Positions 38,199-50,933 of a DNA stretch of 64,000 nt are shown one piece after another. The notes beneath the pieces were generated by a model. It had not been told where the DNA came from and made no database searches. It saw nothing but the letters and a program-made list of their open reading frames with translations. The stretch covers positions 62,001 through 126,000 of the forward strand of contig NZ_CAKMTJ010000001.1 in the NCBI RefSeq assembly GCF_928392795.1, given 5' to 3'. The position numbers were made by a program, and so were the translations under genes. The stretch is from Rothia nasimurium. Its GTDB lineage: Bacteria > Actinomycetota > Actinomycetes > Actinomycetales > Micrococcaceae. Within the stretch, counting starts at the first letter, position 1. Each line of letters begins with the position of its first letter.

Positions 38199-38876
38199 GT
38201 GCTTATTCTTGCTCTTGATTCATCCGCTATTGCTTCTGTCGCCCTGGGACGCCTGGACGGGCAGACCCTAACTCTGCTCGCTTCACGGTCAACCGAAGAC
38301 ACCCGCTCTCACGCCGAAGTGATGGCTCCCTTCGTCACCGAGGTATTGGCTGAAGCTGGAGTAACGGGCCAAGATGTTGACGCTGTGATAACCGGTACCG
38401 GCCCCGGCCCCTTTACCGGCCTACGCGCCGGCATCGTCACCGCCCGTTCCCTGGCCTTTGCCTGGAACAAGCCCCTCTACGGAATCATGAGTCTTACCGC
38501 CCTCGCAGAACGTGCGGAAGGTACCGCGCGGGCATCCGGTCATACACGTTTTCTTGTCGCCTCAGATGCCCGCCGCAAGGAAATATACTCGGCTGTCTAT
38601 GAACTGACCGAGAGCGGCTACCAGCTGGAGAACGGCCCCACCGTCGGCCCGGCCAGCGAGGCACCCGACCTGCCAGCCTACGGTTTTGGTACCTCCCTTT
38701 ACCCGGAGGCTCTGGACGCCCAGGCAGGCTTTGAACACGTCCAGCCGGACGCCGCCGCCCTGCTGGCAGCCGCTGCCCGCCTGGGCCTGGCCCAGCTGAG
38801 CACCGACACCAGCGCCCTCTACCTGCGCGAATCCGATGCCAAGGTGCCCGCCGCCCGCAAGAAGGCCAGTGTCTAA
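38199..38876 (+). CDS. tsaB: tRNA t6A biosynthesis protein TsaB
   Basis: The 225-residue ASKHA-fold partner of TsaD begins LILALDSSAIASVALG and contains GTGPGPFTGLRAGIVTARSLA, the family signature. It is a non-catalytic scaffold of the t6A complex. GTG start. TAGACT about 12 bases upstream may be a -10 box, so this gene could have its own promoter after the repeat. It overlaps rimI by one base. Confidence 0.93.
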   Translation: MLILALDSSAIASVALGRLDGQTLTLLASRSTEDTRSHAEVMAPFVTEVLAEAGVTGQDVDAVITGTGPGPFTGLRAGIVTARSLAFAWNKPLYGIMSLTALAERAEGTARASGHTRFLVASDARRKEIYSAVYELTESGYQLENGPTVGPASEAPDLPAYGFGTSLYPEALDAQAGFEHVQPDAAALLAAAARLGLAQLSTDTSALYLRESDAKVPAARKKASV

Positions 38877-39376
38877 TGCTACTGACTGACCTCCCCACGG
38901 GTCTGGCCGACGGAGCCCAAGCCAGGGAAATGACCCTGCACGATGTCCCAGCCGTCCATACCCTAGAACTTGACCTCTTCCCGGCCGATGCCTGGCCCCT
39001 GGAGATGTTCCTTGCCGAAATCACCCACGAAACCCGGGGATATGTCGTCCTGGAAATCCCTACAGAAACCGGTCCGCAGGTTATCGGCTATGCCGGGCTC
39101 ATGAGCGTAGCCGACACCGCCGACGTGCAAACCATCGCTGTTGCCCCAGCCTACGAGGGGCACGGCTACGGGCGGGCCCTGCTCGATTTTCTCGCCCGCG
39201 AGGCAGCTGCCCGCGGCGCTGAACAGATACTGCTGGAGGTACGCGCCGACAACCCCCGGGCCCAGGATCTCTACATGAAAAACGGCTATCGGCAGATCCA
39301 TGTGCGCCGCCGCTACTACAACGACGGGGTCGACGCCCTCATCATGCGCCGCGACCTCACCCAACAGACCGCCTAG
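38876..39376 (+). CDS. rimI: Ribosomal protein S18 alanine N-acetyltransferase RimI
   Basis: The 166-residue GNAT enzyme has the acetyl-CoA loop [18 protein letters not shown] and the later [20 protein letters not shown]. The target (S18 N-terminus) is assigned from the usual tsaB-rimI-tsaD order and from RimI-type motifs. It overlaps the tsaB stop by one base; tsaD starts 16 bases after its stop. Confidence 0.88.
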   Translation: MLLTDLPTGLADGAQAREMTLHDVPAVHTLELDLFPADAWPLEMFLAEITHETRGYVVLEIPTETGPQVIGYAGLMSVADTADVQTIAVAPAYEGHGYGRALLDFLAREAAARGAEQILLEVRADNPRAQDLYMKNGYRQIHVRRRYYNDGVDALIMRRDLTQQTA

Positions 39377-39392
39377 CAAGGAGAAACCAGCC

Positions 39393-40499
39393 ATGACCGC
39401 TAAAACCGAACCCCTGGTGCTGGGTATTGAGTCCTCCTGCGACGAAACCGGTATCGGTATTGTGCGGGGCTCAACCCTGCTAACCAACACCGTCTCGTCC
39501 TCCATGAACGAGCACGTGCGCTTTGGCGGGGTCATCCCTGAAATTGCCTCCCGCGCCCATCTAGACGCCATGGTCCCGGCCCTTCAAGCAGCCCTGGACG
39601 AAGCCCAGGTCAGCCTGGACGATCTGGACGCTATTGCCGTGACCGCTGGCCCCGGCCTGGCCGGTGCCCTCATGGTGGGGGTCTCTGCGGCCAAGGCCCT
39701 GGCTACCGCCACCGGCAAGCCCCTCTACGGCATCAACCACCTGGTTGCCCACGTGGGCGTGGGCCTGCTCGATGATTGCGGGATTGAGGGGCACACCGCT
39801 GATTTTCTGGACGGCCTGCCGAGCGAGGGAATTGGCGCCCTGCTGGTCTCCGGTGGGCACACCGAAATCCTGGCCGTGCGCGATATTACTGGGGATGTTG
39901 AGTTGCTGGGCGCCACCCTGGACGATGCCGCCGGCGAAGCCTACGACAAGGTGGCCCGGCTGCTAGGTCTGCCCTACCCGGGTGGGCCGGTAATTGACCG
40001 GGTTGCTAAGGACGGCAACGGGGCGGCTTTCGCCTTCCCCCGCGGCCTGTCAACCCGCAAGTTTATGGGCACCGCTGAGGAGCCCGGCCCCCACCGCTAC
40101 GACTTTTCTTTCTCTGGTCTAAAGACCGCTGTTGCCCGCGTCGTTGAGGGCATTGAGGCCCGGGGAGAAGAAGTGCCGGTTGCTGATATCGCAGCTTCTT
40201 TCCAGGAGGCTGTGGTCGATGTGATTACCAAGAAAGCTATGCTGGCCTGCACCGAACGCGGCATCACCACCCTGTTGTTGGGTGGGGGCGTGGCCGCGAA
40301 CTCCCGCCTGCGTGAGCTCACCGCCCAGCGCTGTGCCGAGCACGGTATCAAGCTGGTAATTCCCCAGCTGAGTCTGTGCACCGATAACGGGGCCATGGTG
40401 GCGGCCCTGGGTGCCCGTCTGGTGTCTGAGGGACGGGCGCCGTCGGGTATCGACTTCACGGCAGACTCGTCCCTACCCGTCACTAAGATTTCGCTCTAA
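39393..40499 (+). CDS. tsaD: tRNA N6-adenosine threonylcarbamoyltransferase TsaD
   Basis: The 368-residue metalloenzyme transfers threonylcarbamoyl to tRNA A37. Features: [16 protein letters not shown], the metal His116 and His120 in [18 protein letters not shown] and [11 protein letters not shown]. The ATG at 39393 with AAGGAGA upstream is preferred over a longer frame that overlaps rimI. It is the last gene of the alr-tsa cluster. Confidence 0.95.
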   Translation: MTAKTEPLVLGIESSCDETGIGIVRGSTLLTNTVSSSMNEHVRFGGVIPEIASRAHLDAMVPALQAALDEAQVSLDDLDAIAVTAGPGLAGALMVGVSAAKALATATGKPLYGINHLVAHVGVGLLDDCGIEGHTADFLDGLPSEGIGALLVSGGHTEILAVRDITGDVELLGATLDDAAGEAYDKVARLLGLPYPGGPVIDRVAKDGNGAAFAFPRGLSTRKFMGTAEEPGPHRYDFSFSGLKTAVARVVEGIEARGEEVPVADIAASFQEAVVDVITKKAMLACTERGITTLLLGGGVAANSRLRELTAQRCAEHGIKLVIPQLSLCTDNGAMVAALGARLVSEGRAPSGIDFTADSSLPVTKISL

Positions 40500-40548
40500 A
40501 CGGGGGGCAGACAAGCGCACAGATGCGCGCGAGGGGCTGGAGAGAGAC

Positions 40549-41691
40549 TTACAGCCCCTCGATGGCCTGGGCAGTGAGGTCATCCACCACTGCTTTGAGG
40601 TCACCCCCGTGTTCAGCTGCGACGCGGCGCTGGCGCTGGTAGCCCGCCCCTGTCAGGCAGATACGCTCCACGTCAGCCAGCTCAGCGGCGCAGCCTAGGT
40701 CAGTGGCGATGCCTTCCAGCTTGTTCAGTAACCCCAGTGTATCTTCGGTGACCAGGCGTTCGGTGTTCTGGTTATCGAGAATGACGATGGCTTCGGTACC
40801 GTAGCGGGCAGCCCGCCATTTGTTTTCCTGTACGTGCCAGGGCTTGAGGGGCTCAATGCGCTTACCTGCATCGAGCTGGCGGGAGAACCACTCCACCAGG
40901 CACTGGGTAAAAGCGGTCAGAGCCGTGATATCACGAATAGAGGCCAGCCCGTCGTAGGCCCGCATTTCTACCGTGCCGTATTTGGGTACGGGGCGGACGT
41001 CCCACCGGTTCTCGCTGGGGTCGTCAATGACGCCGGTGACCACCAGGTCGTTGAGGTAGTCCTCGTAGTCTTCCCAGCGTTCGAAGGTGAAGGGCAGGCC
41101 AGAGGTGGGTAGCTGCTGGAAAATCTGGGCCCGCTGGGAGGCGAACCCGGTATCTTCCCCTTCCCAGAAGGGGGAGGACGCCGAGAGAGCCAGAAGGTGG
41201 GGGTAGAAGTTGGTGAGCCCGTTGAGCACCGGCAGGGCTTTATCGCGAGAATCAACCCCGGTGTGTACGTGTACCCCGTAGATGATTTGGCGGCGGCCCC
41301 AGAACTGGGAGCGGTCGAGCACCCGCAGGTAGCGATCCTTATCAACGACTTTTTGGTCCAGGGCCCGGGAGAAGGGGTGGGTGCCGGCAGAGAAGAAGGC
41401 TAGGCCCAGCTGGTCGGTGATGTCTTTCAGGACGCCGGTGGCCTGGGTGAGCTGGTCGGCGGCCTCCGCCGGGGTTCGGCAGATGCCGGTGACAAGTTCA
41501 ACGGTGTTATTCAAAAATTCGCCGGTGATATGGGCCCGGTCCGGGGCTGCTTCAAGAACCTGCGGGTGCTGTTCTTGCAGTAGTGCTAGCACTTCGTCTG
41601 CGCGGGATGCCAGTTCGCGGGTTTCGGGGTCGATGAGGGCGACCTCCCATTCCACTCCAATCGTGGACTGGTCTGAGGGGTGAAAAATCAT
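40549..41691 (-). CDS. Carboxylate-amine ligase, YbdK-type glutamate-cysteine ligase homologue
   Basis: The 380-residue protein belongs to the GCS2-type family: TIGVEWEVALIDPET at the N-terminus, SAGTHPFSRALDQK, YGVHVHTGVDSRDKAL and VEMRAYDGLASIRDI. YbdK proteins have weak glutamate-cysteine ligase activity in vitro. In mycothiol producers a related enzyme (EgtA) serves ergothioneine synthesis, but no egtBCD genes are nearby. Real substrate unknown. It is convergent to tsaD. Confidence 0.8.
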   Translation of the reverse strand: MIFHPSDQSTIGVEWEVALIDPETRELASRADEVLALLQEQHPQVLEAAPDRAHITGEFLNNTVELVTGICRTPAEAADQLTQATGVLKDITDQLGLAFFSAGTHPFSRALDQKVVDKDRYLRVLDRSQFWGRRQIIYGVHVHTGVDSRDKALPVLNGLTNFYPHLLALSASSPFWEGEDTGFASQRAQIFQQLPTSGLPFTFERWEDYEDYLNDLVVTGVIDDPSENRWDVRPVPKYGTVEMRAYDGLASIRDITALTAFTQCLVEWFSRQLDAGKRIEPLKPWHVQENKWRAARYGTEAIVILDNQNTERLVTEDTLGLLNKLEGIATDLGCAAELADVERICLTGAGYQRQRRVAAEHGGDLKAVVDDLTAQAIEGL

Positions 41692-41801
41692 GCGCTGGCT
41701 CCAGGGTCTCGGTGCGGTGCTGGTTCTATCTTAGGGGCAGGGGCTAGCGCAGAAGAATCCGGCTCACTCTATGACGTTCCTGGCGAGATAGACGTAATAA
41801 A

Positions 41802-43082
41802 CTAGGCTGGCTCAGCCCAGATGGCCATACGCTGGGAGGCTGCTCCCTCGCCCAACCGGGTCAGGATGAGAACGGCTTCTTTCGTGGCAGTTCCCTTTTT
41901 CTTTTTCACCCCGGCGAGCAGGGTTGCCCGGAGCTTTTCAGGAACCACATCGACTCCCCGCTTTTTGACGGTCAGGGCGGTAATACCCTGCTCTTTGACC
42001 CAGCGGCGCAACTTTTTCTCGTTGAGGGGCATTGTACCCAGGACGCGGTAGGCCCGGCCCAGCGGGCTAGGGGCGGGGGAGTCTGAGGTCAGGTAGGCGA
42101 TATTCTCATCAAGCAGGGTAGCCCCGATCGCTCGGGCAAAATCTGCCACCAGGTGGGAGCGCACTACCGCACCGTCAGGCTCAATCAGGTAAGCACCCAG
42201 CTCAGTGATCTCAACCGGCTCTTCATCAGCTGACGCTGCAAGCGGTGAACTGATCTCACCCAGCACCTGCCGGGTGGTGGCGTCCGCCCCTAGAACTGTA
42301 GCTGACCGGGCAATCCCGGGGCGGGCTAGGGCATTGAACCAGAGTACCACCTCAACCACGGACCCGCCGTGACTGACCCACTCGGCCTCCACTCCGCTTG
42401 GAATGGCCTCGTGGGGCAGTCCCGGGCCTAGCTTGACCCCCATAGGAATTCCGGTTGCCGCCAGTTTCTGCAGGAAGGAAAAGGGCGGGGAGAAAGCTTC
42501 GGGGTCAAAAAGGCGGGAGGTGGTAGAGCCGCCTTCAATCTCTCGGCGGGCTGGGTCTAGCCAGAGGGCGGCGACGCGCTCGCCGCTCACGGTGGTGAGT
42601 TTTTCGAGATCGACCTGTTCTACATCGCCCACGAGCACCTGGGCGGACGGGTAGGGGGAGAGATTGTGGGCGGTCAGGGATGCCGTGGCGGGGTCGAGCT
42701 CAACGGACGTCACCGCTAACCCTGCGCGGGCAAAGGCGAGGGAGTCTGCCCCCAGGCCACAGCCTAAATCAGCAACTGAGGTGAGTCCGGCCTCGACGAA
42801 GCGGGCGGCGTGGTGGTCGGCGACGGCGGCGCGGGTTGCCTGCTCATAGCCGGCCTCGGTGAAAAGCATGTGCGAGGCTTCTTCCCCGAACTTGGTAGCC
42901 CCCAGCGTGCGGAGACGGGCCTGGGTCAGCAGGGCTGATGAGTCCTCGGCGCTGATACCTTGAGCCCGGAGCTTGGAGACCGCCTGCAGGGAGTCAGCGG
43001 GGTTGTAGGGGATGAGCTGGTCAAGGGTTGCTAGCTGGTCAGCTGAGAAAGGGTGGGCGCCGGCGCGGGGGAAAGAAGTCAT
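41802..43082 (-). CDS. SAM-dependent methyltransferase with THUMP-like domain
   Basis: The 426-residue protein has a Rossmann methyltransferase core (motif I VADLGCGLGADSLAFA, then SVELDPATASL and ALWLDPARR) and a C-terminal ~100-residue region resembling a THUMP-like domain, ending with GVKKKKGTATKEAVLILTRLG. The domain pairing suggests an RNA substrate; none is known. The N-terminal ~90 residues look helical. It stands alone between the ligase gene and a repeat cluster. Confidence 0.75.
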   Translation of the reverse strand: MTSFPRAGAHPFSADQLATLDQLIPYNPADSLQAVSKLRAQGISAEDSSALLTQARLRTLGATKFGEEASHMLFTEAGYEQATRAAVADHHAARFVEAGLTSVADLGCGLGADSLAFARAGLAVTSVELDPATASLTAHNLSPYPSAQVLVGDVEQVDLEKLTTVSGERVAALWLDPARREIEGGSTTSRLFDPEAFSPPFSFLQKLAATGIPMGVKLGPGLPHEAIPSGVEAEWVSHGGSVVEVVLWFNALARPGIARSATVLGADATTRQVLGEISSPLAASADEEPVEITELGAYLIEPDGAVVRSHLVADFARAIGATLLDENIAYLTSDSPAPSPLGRAYRVLGTMPLNEKKLRRWVKEQGITALTVKKRGVDVVPEKLRATLLAGVKKKKGTATKEAVLILTRLGEGAASQRMAIWAEPA

Positions 43083-43112
43083 GCACCTAGTTTAAAGGGT
43101 GAGGCGGGGGAA

Positions 43113-43328
43113 GACCCGCTGAAAGCCGACTGGCTGGGTCTGGCGTGAATCGAGCGAGCCGGAGGGGCAGGGGGAAGCGCCATACGCCCGCTGGCTCGGG
43201 GCTGGCGTGAATCGAGCGAGCGGGAGAGGGCAGGGGTTGACCCGCTGAAAGCCGACTGGCTGGGTCTGGCGTGAATCGGGCGAGCCCTCCAGGGCGAGCC
43301 CGAGAGGGTCAGTCGGCGCAAGCGGGTC
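43113..43328. repeat. Cluster of structured intergenic repeats, copies B-D
   Basis: Three related units lie in a row. Positions 43113-43160 and 43239-43286 match over 48 bases with one difference. Between them is a third unit with the shared core GGCTGGCGTGAATCGAGCGAGC. The last unit closes with GACCCGCT/AGCGGGTC (43239-43246 with 43321-43328) and GCCGACTG/CAGTCGGC pairing (43251-43258 with 43310-43317). The core is also in copy A (38038-38143). There is no coding and no spacer structure like CRISPR. Confidence 0.8.
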
Positions 43329-43341
43329 TCCCCCGCCCCTC

Positions 43342-44544
43342 TTACGTGCCTTTTCTCCCCGTAGGCAGCTTTGTGATGGGCTGGGTCGCGAGCGCCCAGA
43401 CAGCTCCGCCCAGGGCGCTAGAGCCGATGACGGTAAAGGCCACCGGGAGTGAAGAGATCAGCATGATGCCAGAGACCGCCAGGGGCCCTGCGACGATGGC
43501 GACCTGGGAGAACATGGACCAGATGGAGAGGAATTTGGCGCGTCCGACGTTGGGGGAGAGGTCGGCGCCGATGGTCATGTTGATGCCGGCGCCGAAGCCG
43601 TTGCCGATGGCCATGAGGGCAAGACCCGCGATGAAGCCGGCGCTGGTGGGCAGTAGGGGCACGAGGATGAAGCCTGCGCCGAAGATGCTGAGGCAGAGGG
43701 CGAGGACGGCGGAGCGTCCTACTCGGTCTTTGAGGTAGCCTCCGGGGACCATGAGGACCATTTCGAGGGCTGATCCCAGGGCAATGGCTAGGGCGATCTG
43801 GGAGTCGCTCCACCCCAGGTGCAGGCCCCAGAGGGCGGCGACGATGGGTTGGGTTACTCGGCTCATGGCGAGGGTGATGATGCCGAGGCCTGCGACCCAG
43901 ACGGCGGGCCAGCGGACGGCTAGGGCGAGGTCTTCTTCGGTGCGGTTTGAGCGGGCTGTGCTGGTGGCGGTGTCGAAACGCTGGTTGAGTTTGCGGATGC
44001 GCAGGCAGAGAGTGGCTGCGACGACGAGGGCGAGGGCGAAGAAGAAGACTGTCCAGAGGGGGAGCCAGAGAAGGAGGAGGGCTGAGGCGAGGGGCCCGGC
44101 GAGGGCGCCTGCTCGTTGGGCGCCGCCGAGGGCGGTCATGGCTTTGCCACGGTCTTGGGCAGCGACAGTTTCTGCTAGTACGGCTTGTCGGGCGAGCCCC
44201 CAGGCGACGGTGGCCGGTACGCGGGCGACGTGGGCGAAAAAGTAGAGCCATAGAGCCCCTGCCAGGGGTAGGGCGAGGGAGAGCGCTGAGAGGGTGAGGG
44301 CTCCAGAGGCGCTGAGGGTTGCCCAGGTCATGGCTCGTTTGTCGCCTACACGGTCGATGCCTGCCCCTACCGGGACGGTGCAGATGAGGGCGAGGACGCC
44401 CGCGGCGGCTACCAGCAGGGAGGCGAGTTCGGGTGAGGCTCCTAGCCTAATAGCTGCAATGATTTGGACGGGAACGACAGCCCCGAAGCCGGCGGCGAAG
44501 AGGAAGGAGGGGACGAGTACCGGCCAGAAGATGAGTTTGAGCAT
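43342..44544 (-). CDS. MFS transporter
   Basis: The 400-residue protein has about 12 hydrophobic helices and begins MLKLIFWPVLVPSFLFAAGF. The loop 2-3 motif GAGIDRVGDKRAM and the related GGYLKDRVGRSAVL in the second half are major-facilitator features. It is probably an exporter; the substrate cannot be read. An upstream TTG in frame (44577) exists, but AGAAAGG precedes the ATG at 44544, which is chosen. Confidence 0.82.
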   Translation of the reverse strand: MLKLIFWPVLVPSFLFAAGFGAVVPVQIIAAIRLGASPELASLLVAAAGVLALICTVPVGAGIDRVGDKRAMTWATLSASGALTLSALSLALPLAGALWLYFFAHVARVPATVAWGLARQAVLAETVAAQDRGKAMTALGGAQRAGALAGPLASALLLLWLPLWTVFFFALALVVAATLCLRIRKLNQRFDTATSTARSNRTEEDLALAVRWPAVWVAGLGIITLAMSRVTQPIVAALWGLHLGWSDSQIALAIALGSALEMVLMVPGGYLKDRVGRSAVLALCLSIFGAGFILVPLLPTSAGFIAGLALMAIGNGFGAGINMTIGADLSPNVGRAKFLSIWSMFSQVAIVAGPLAVSGIMLISSLPVAFTVIGSSALGGAVWALATQPITKLPTGRKGT

Positions 44545-44677
44545 GTTTAGCCTTTCTGCCGGGTTTGGGGCTTTCAACCTGTATTTTATTGCACATCAGT
44601 GGTGATGCTGGTGGTGCGCTGTCTGCGAAACCGGCGCCTTATCTTGCCCGTAGGGGGTGAGGGGAATAAAGTTTTAG

Positions 44678-44704
44678 TTAGCACTTGACCGCTGACAGTG
44701 CTAA
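44678..44704 (+). promoter_or_regulatory. CIRCE operator (HrcA binding site) of groESL
   Basis: TTAGCACTT, nine bases, then CAGTGCTAA is a near-exact CIRCE inverted repeat (consensus TTAGCACTC-N9-GAGTGCTAA), changed only at the innermost pair. It lies 105 bases before groES. CIRCE is bound by the heat-shock repressor HrcA, whose gene is not in the window. Confidence 0.93.
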
Positions 44705-44808
44705 AAGGCAGTCGGTAGCACCGCGACGATACCGACTTGGCTTTCTTAGCGCGTCATGGTCACCCCGTAAGTTTTACGCTGAGAACCCACTCAAAGGAGT
44801 ACCTCACC

Positions 44809-45096
44809 ATGGCTATCAAGCCCCTCGAAGACCGCATTGTTGTTCAGATCGTCGAAGCAGAGCAGACCACCGCATCCGGCCTGGTCATCCCCGATACCGC
44901 CAAGGAAAAGCCCCAGGAGGCTAAGGTTATCGCTGTTGGCCCCGGCCGCATCGACGACAAGGGCAACCGTATTCCCGTTGACGTAGCTGAGGGCGACGTT
45001 GTCATCTTCTCCAAGTACGGTGGCACCGAAGTTAAGTACGGTGGCGCTGAGTACCTGATCCTGTCAGCCCGCGACGTACTGGCTGTCGTTTCCTAA
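44809..45096 (+). CDS. groES: Co-chaperonin GroES
   Basis: The 95-residue protein caps GroEL. It begins [13 protein letters not shown] and contains the mobile loop region [15 protein letters not shown] and [16 protein letters not shown]. The ATG at 44809 with AAAGGAG upstream is chosen over a longer frame from 44737. CIRCE upstream implies HrcA repression and heat induction. Confidence 0.97.
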   Translation: MAIKPLEDRIVVQIVEAEQTTASGLVIPDTAKEKPQEAKVIAVGPGRIDDKGNRIPVDVAEGDVVIFSKYGGTEVKYGGAEYLILSARDVLAVVS

Positions 45097-45145
45097 GTTT
45101 TCGCTGTTTCTACCGAATACAACACGAAACACGAGAAAGAAGTAA

Positions 45146-46747
<1,602 letters not shown>

Positions 46748-46796
46748 AGGCCCCGCCCCCGCACTCAAGGCCTTACCGGGCCACTTGAGGCAGAAC

Positions 46797-46846
46797 AACC
46801 CCTGCCCCTACCGTGACTAACACCGTAGGGGCAGGGGTTTGCTTTT
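46797..46846 (+). terminator. Intrinsic terminator after groEL
   Basis: AACCCCTGCCCCTAC (46797-46811) pairs perfectly with GTAGGGGCAGGGGTT (46825-46839), followed by TGCTTTTT. A weaker stem (CTCAAGG../..CTTGAG) precedes it. Confidence 0.9.
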
Positions 46847-46964
46847 TAAAGCAAATTTTCAGTCGCCGGGAGTAACATTTTTAACTCGGTGTCTTCCTGC
46901 CAGTTACCTTTCAATAACTGACTTTCTGGCACCAGATGATTGCCAGCAAAGGAGGTAGACCGCA

Positions 46965-49130
46965 GTGCCCCGCCCAGCAAGCGAGACCAAGCCAGCCACC
47001 GGCACCATCGCAACCGTCACTCGTTCAGCAGAACGCGCCTGGCGCCCCGAGATTCAGGGGCTGCGTGCGCTCGCCCTCCTGCTGGTTGCCGCCTACCACT
47101 TCTGGTTTGGTCGTGTATCGGGCGGTGTCGATGTCTTCCTGTTGATTTCAGCGTTTTTGTTGACCGGCTCTTTTGCTCGCAAGATTGAGCAGGGCAAGCT
47201 GGTAGGGCCCGGCACCTGGTTCGGCCTAAAGACTCTGGTGGCCTATTGGGTTCATGTCTTTAAACGCCTCCTGCCCCTGGCTTCTATTACCGTTGTTCTG
47301 ACCCTCTTGGGCACCTACTTCTTTATCCCGGCAGAGCGTTGGCTGGCGATTGCCGATGAGGCAAAGGCCGTGATTCTGTACCAGCACAACAACTGGTCGA
47401 TCGAGAACGCGGTGGACTACTACGCTACCGACACCTCGCTGGCCTCACCCTTCCGGCATTTTTGGTCCCTGTCGGTCCAGGGGCAGATGTATGTGCTGTG
47501 GCCCCTGCTGATGGTGATACTTGCCCTGGTGCTGGGGAAGCGTATGAGGGGCTCTGCCCGCTGGGCTTTAAGCGGTGCCTTTGCTACCCTTTTTGCGGTG
47601 TCGCTGACCCACTCAATTGAGGTCACCGCAACCAACCAGCAGGCCGCCTACTTTGAAACCGAGGCCCGCCTCTGGGAATTTGCGCTGGGCTCTCTTGTAG
47701 CTCTCTGGTTGCCTGTCCTTAAATTCCCCCCGCTTGTACGCGCGGTTCTGGGGTGGGCAGGTATTGCCGCTATCGTTGCCTGCGGTTTCGTACTGGACGT
47801 TAACGGAACCTTCCCCGGCTACGTAGCCTTGTGGCCCACCCTGGCAGCTTCGCTCGTCATTATTGCGGGAGACACCGGCACCCGCTTCGGACCCGAGAAA
47901 CTGCTGACGGCTAAGCCCCTGCTGGCCCTGGGCGGTTTTTCCTATGCCCTCTATTTGGTGCACTGGCCGATTCTCGTCTTTTACCTGGCGCAGACCCGCC
48001 AGGAAAAGGCGGGTTTCTGGGCTGGGCTTGGCCTGCTTCTTCTGTCGGGTGTGCTGGCCTGGGCTCTAACCCAGCTGGTCGAAAAGCCCCTGCGAGACTG
48101 GGCGCTACCCAACCGGTCTGTGTTTGCGGGTCTGGTCACTGGTGCGGTGTGCGTGGGTCTTGCTCTTGCTCCCTCCTACGCCTGGCAGTCCTCCATCTAC
48201 CGGCAGGCTGAGCAGGCAGAAGCTAACCGCACCCTCAATAACGTGGGGGCAGCAGTGCTCCAGCCCGACTACGAATACACAGGGGAAGAAGACGCCCCCG
48301 TCATCCCCATCCGTGCCGTGCTCGATGCGGATTGGGCTGACCTGGGCACAGCCTGCACCGATGTGACCCCCGAGCTGGCCGTTCCCGATTCTCTTGCCGG
48401 GGATTGCACCTACGTCGCCTACTCACCCCAGCCCAGCCGAACCATCGTGGCCTGGGGTAACTCCCACATGCAAATGTGGATGACGGCCATGCGTCCGCTC
48501 GCCCAATCCCAGGGCTGGACGGTCATCGCCCTGACCCGCCCCGGCTGCTTCCTCGGTGAAACCGACAACACCGCCTACGCCAGCGGCTTTGAATGTGATT
48601 CCTGGGCAAGCGACAGTGCTGCCTTCATCCAGGACCTAGGCCCAGATACCGTCCTGCTCCACGGCACCAAATCAGAACCCAACCTGCCCGACACCCCGCT
48701 GCTCGATGCTGAAAGCCGTATCGCGGAACTTACCGGCGCAGGCATCCAGGTGCTGGGCCTGCGTGACACTCCGCGCATGGAAACCATGCACAAGGACTGC
48801 ATGGACGCCTTCGGCACGGCGGACGACTGCGTCATGAGCCCCGGCCAGGACGTCACCGCCAACCCCCTCAGCTCCCTCGAAGAAACCTACCCGGGTTTTG
48901 CTGCCCTCAACCTCTCTGACCTGATTTGCCCCGAGAACGCCTGCCCGGCGTCCATCGGTAACGTTTACACCTACTTCGACTACGACCACATCACCGCAAC
49001 CTATATCGAAACCCTGAGCCCCTACTTCGACCCGCGCGTGCTCGAAGCCCTGGGCAAAGCCGATGCTAGTTCACAGGCACATACTCAACTTGTGCCGGCC
49101 GGAAGCGCCCCCTACGAGGTCGTGGAATAG
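46965..49130 (+). CDS. Membrane acyltransferase with SGNH domain (OafA/YrhL type)
   Basis: The 721-residue protein has an acyltransferase-3 membrane domain of about ten helices (residues ~25-410), starting EIQGLRALALLLVAAYHFWF with the catalytic-type His. After a helix near 390-410 comes an extracellular SGNH hydrolase-like domain with VAWGNSHMQMW and, near the end, YFDYDHITATYIE. Such proteins O-acetylate cell-surface glycans or peptidoglycan; the acceptor is unknown. GTG start after AAAGGAGG. It stands alone before guaB. Confidence 0.88.
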   Translation: MPRPASETKPATGTIATVTRSAERAWRPEIQGLRALALLLVAAYHFWFGRVSGGVDVFLLISAFLLTGSFARKIEQGKLVGPGTWFGLKTLVAYWVHVFKRLLPLASITVVLTLLGTYFFIPAERWLAIADEAKAVILYQHNNWSIENAVDYYATDTSLASPFRHFWSLSVQGQMYVLWPLLMVILALVLGKRMRGSARWALSGAFATLFAVSLTHSIEVTATNQQAAYFETEARLWEFALGSLVALWLPVLKFPPLVRAVLGWAGIAAIVACGFVLDVNGTFPGYVALWPTLAASLVIIAGDTGTRFGPEKLLTAKPLLALGGFSYALYLVHWPILVFYLAQTRQEKAGFWAGLGLLLLSGVLAWALTQLVEKPLRDWALPNRSVFAGLVTGAVCVGLALAPSYAWQSSIYRQAEQAEANRTLNNVGAAVLQPDYEYTGEEDAPVIPIRAVLDADWADLGTACTDVTPELAVPDSLAGDCTYVAYSPQPSRTIVAWGNSHMQMWMTAMRPLAQSQGWTVIALTRPGCFLGETDNTAYASGFECDSWASDSAAFIQDLGPDTVLLHGTKSEPNLPDTPLLDAESRIAELTGAGIQVLGLRDTPRMETMHKDCMDAFGTADDCVMSPGQDVTANPLSSLEETYPGFAALNLSDLICPENACPASIGNVYTYFDYDHITATYIETLSPYFDPRVLEALGKADASSQAHTQLVPAGSAPYEVVE

Positions 49131-49277
49131 AAACGGCGGGGGAGGGGTTTCACCCAGTACGAACAGGGACGGAACCCCTGATGTGAGCAAGCGGCAGTTA
49201 GCTGCCCGGGCCCTACACTCGCACATCGGGGCTAACCCGACTAAGATTAAAACCAGTGTCGCTAAGCGCCCACCTGA

Positions 49278-50822
<1,545 letters not shown>

Positions 50823-50933
50823 ACTGTAGCGGCCAGCCCCGGTTCTCTCGCCCCTGCGGTGAGGGGCCGGGGCTTCCGAACGTTACCACGCTCGTTTGCA
50901 TCAACCGGCCTACCACCGGTGAAAGGAAGATCC

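Noticed and set aside
43113..43328. Possible CRISPR array
   Set aside because: There are only three units, the spacing is irregular, the 'spacers' are diverged repeats, and there are no cas genes.
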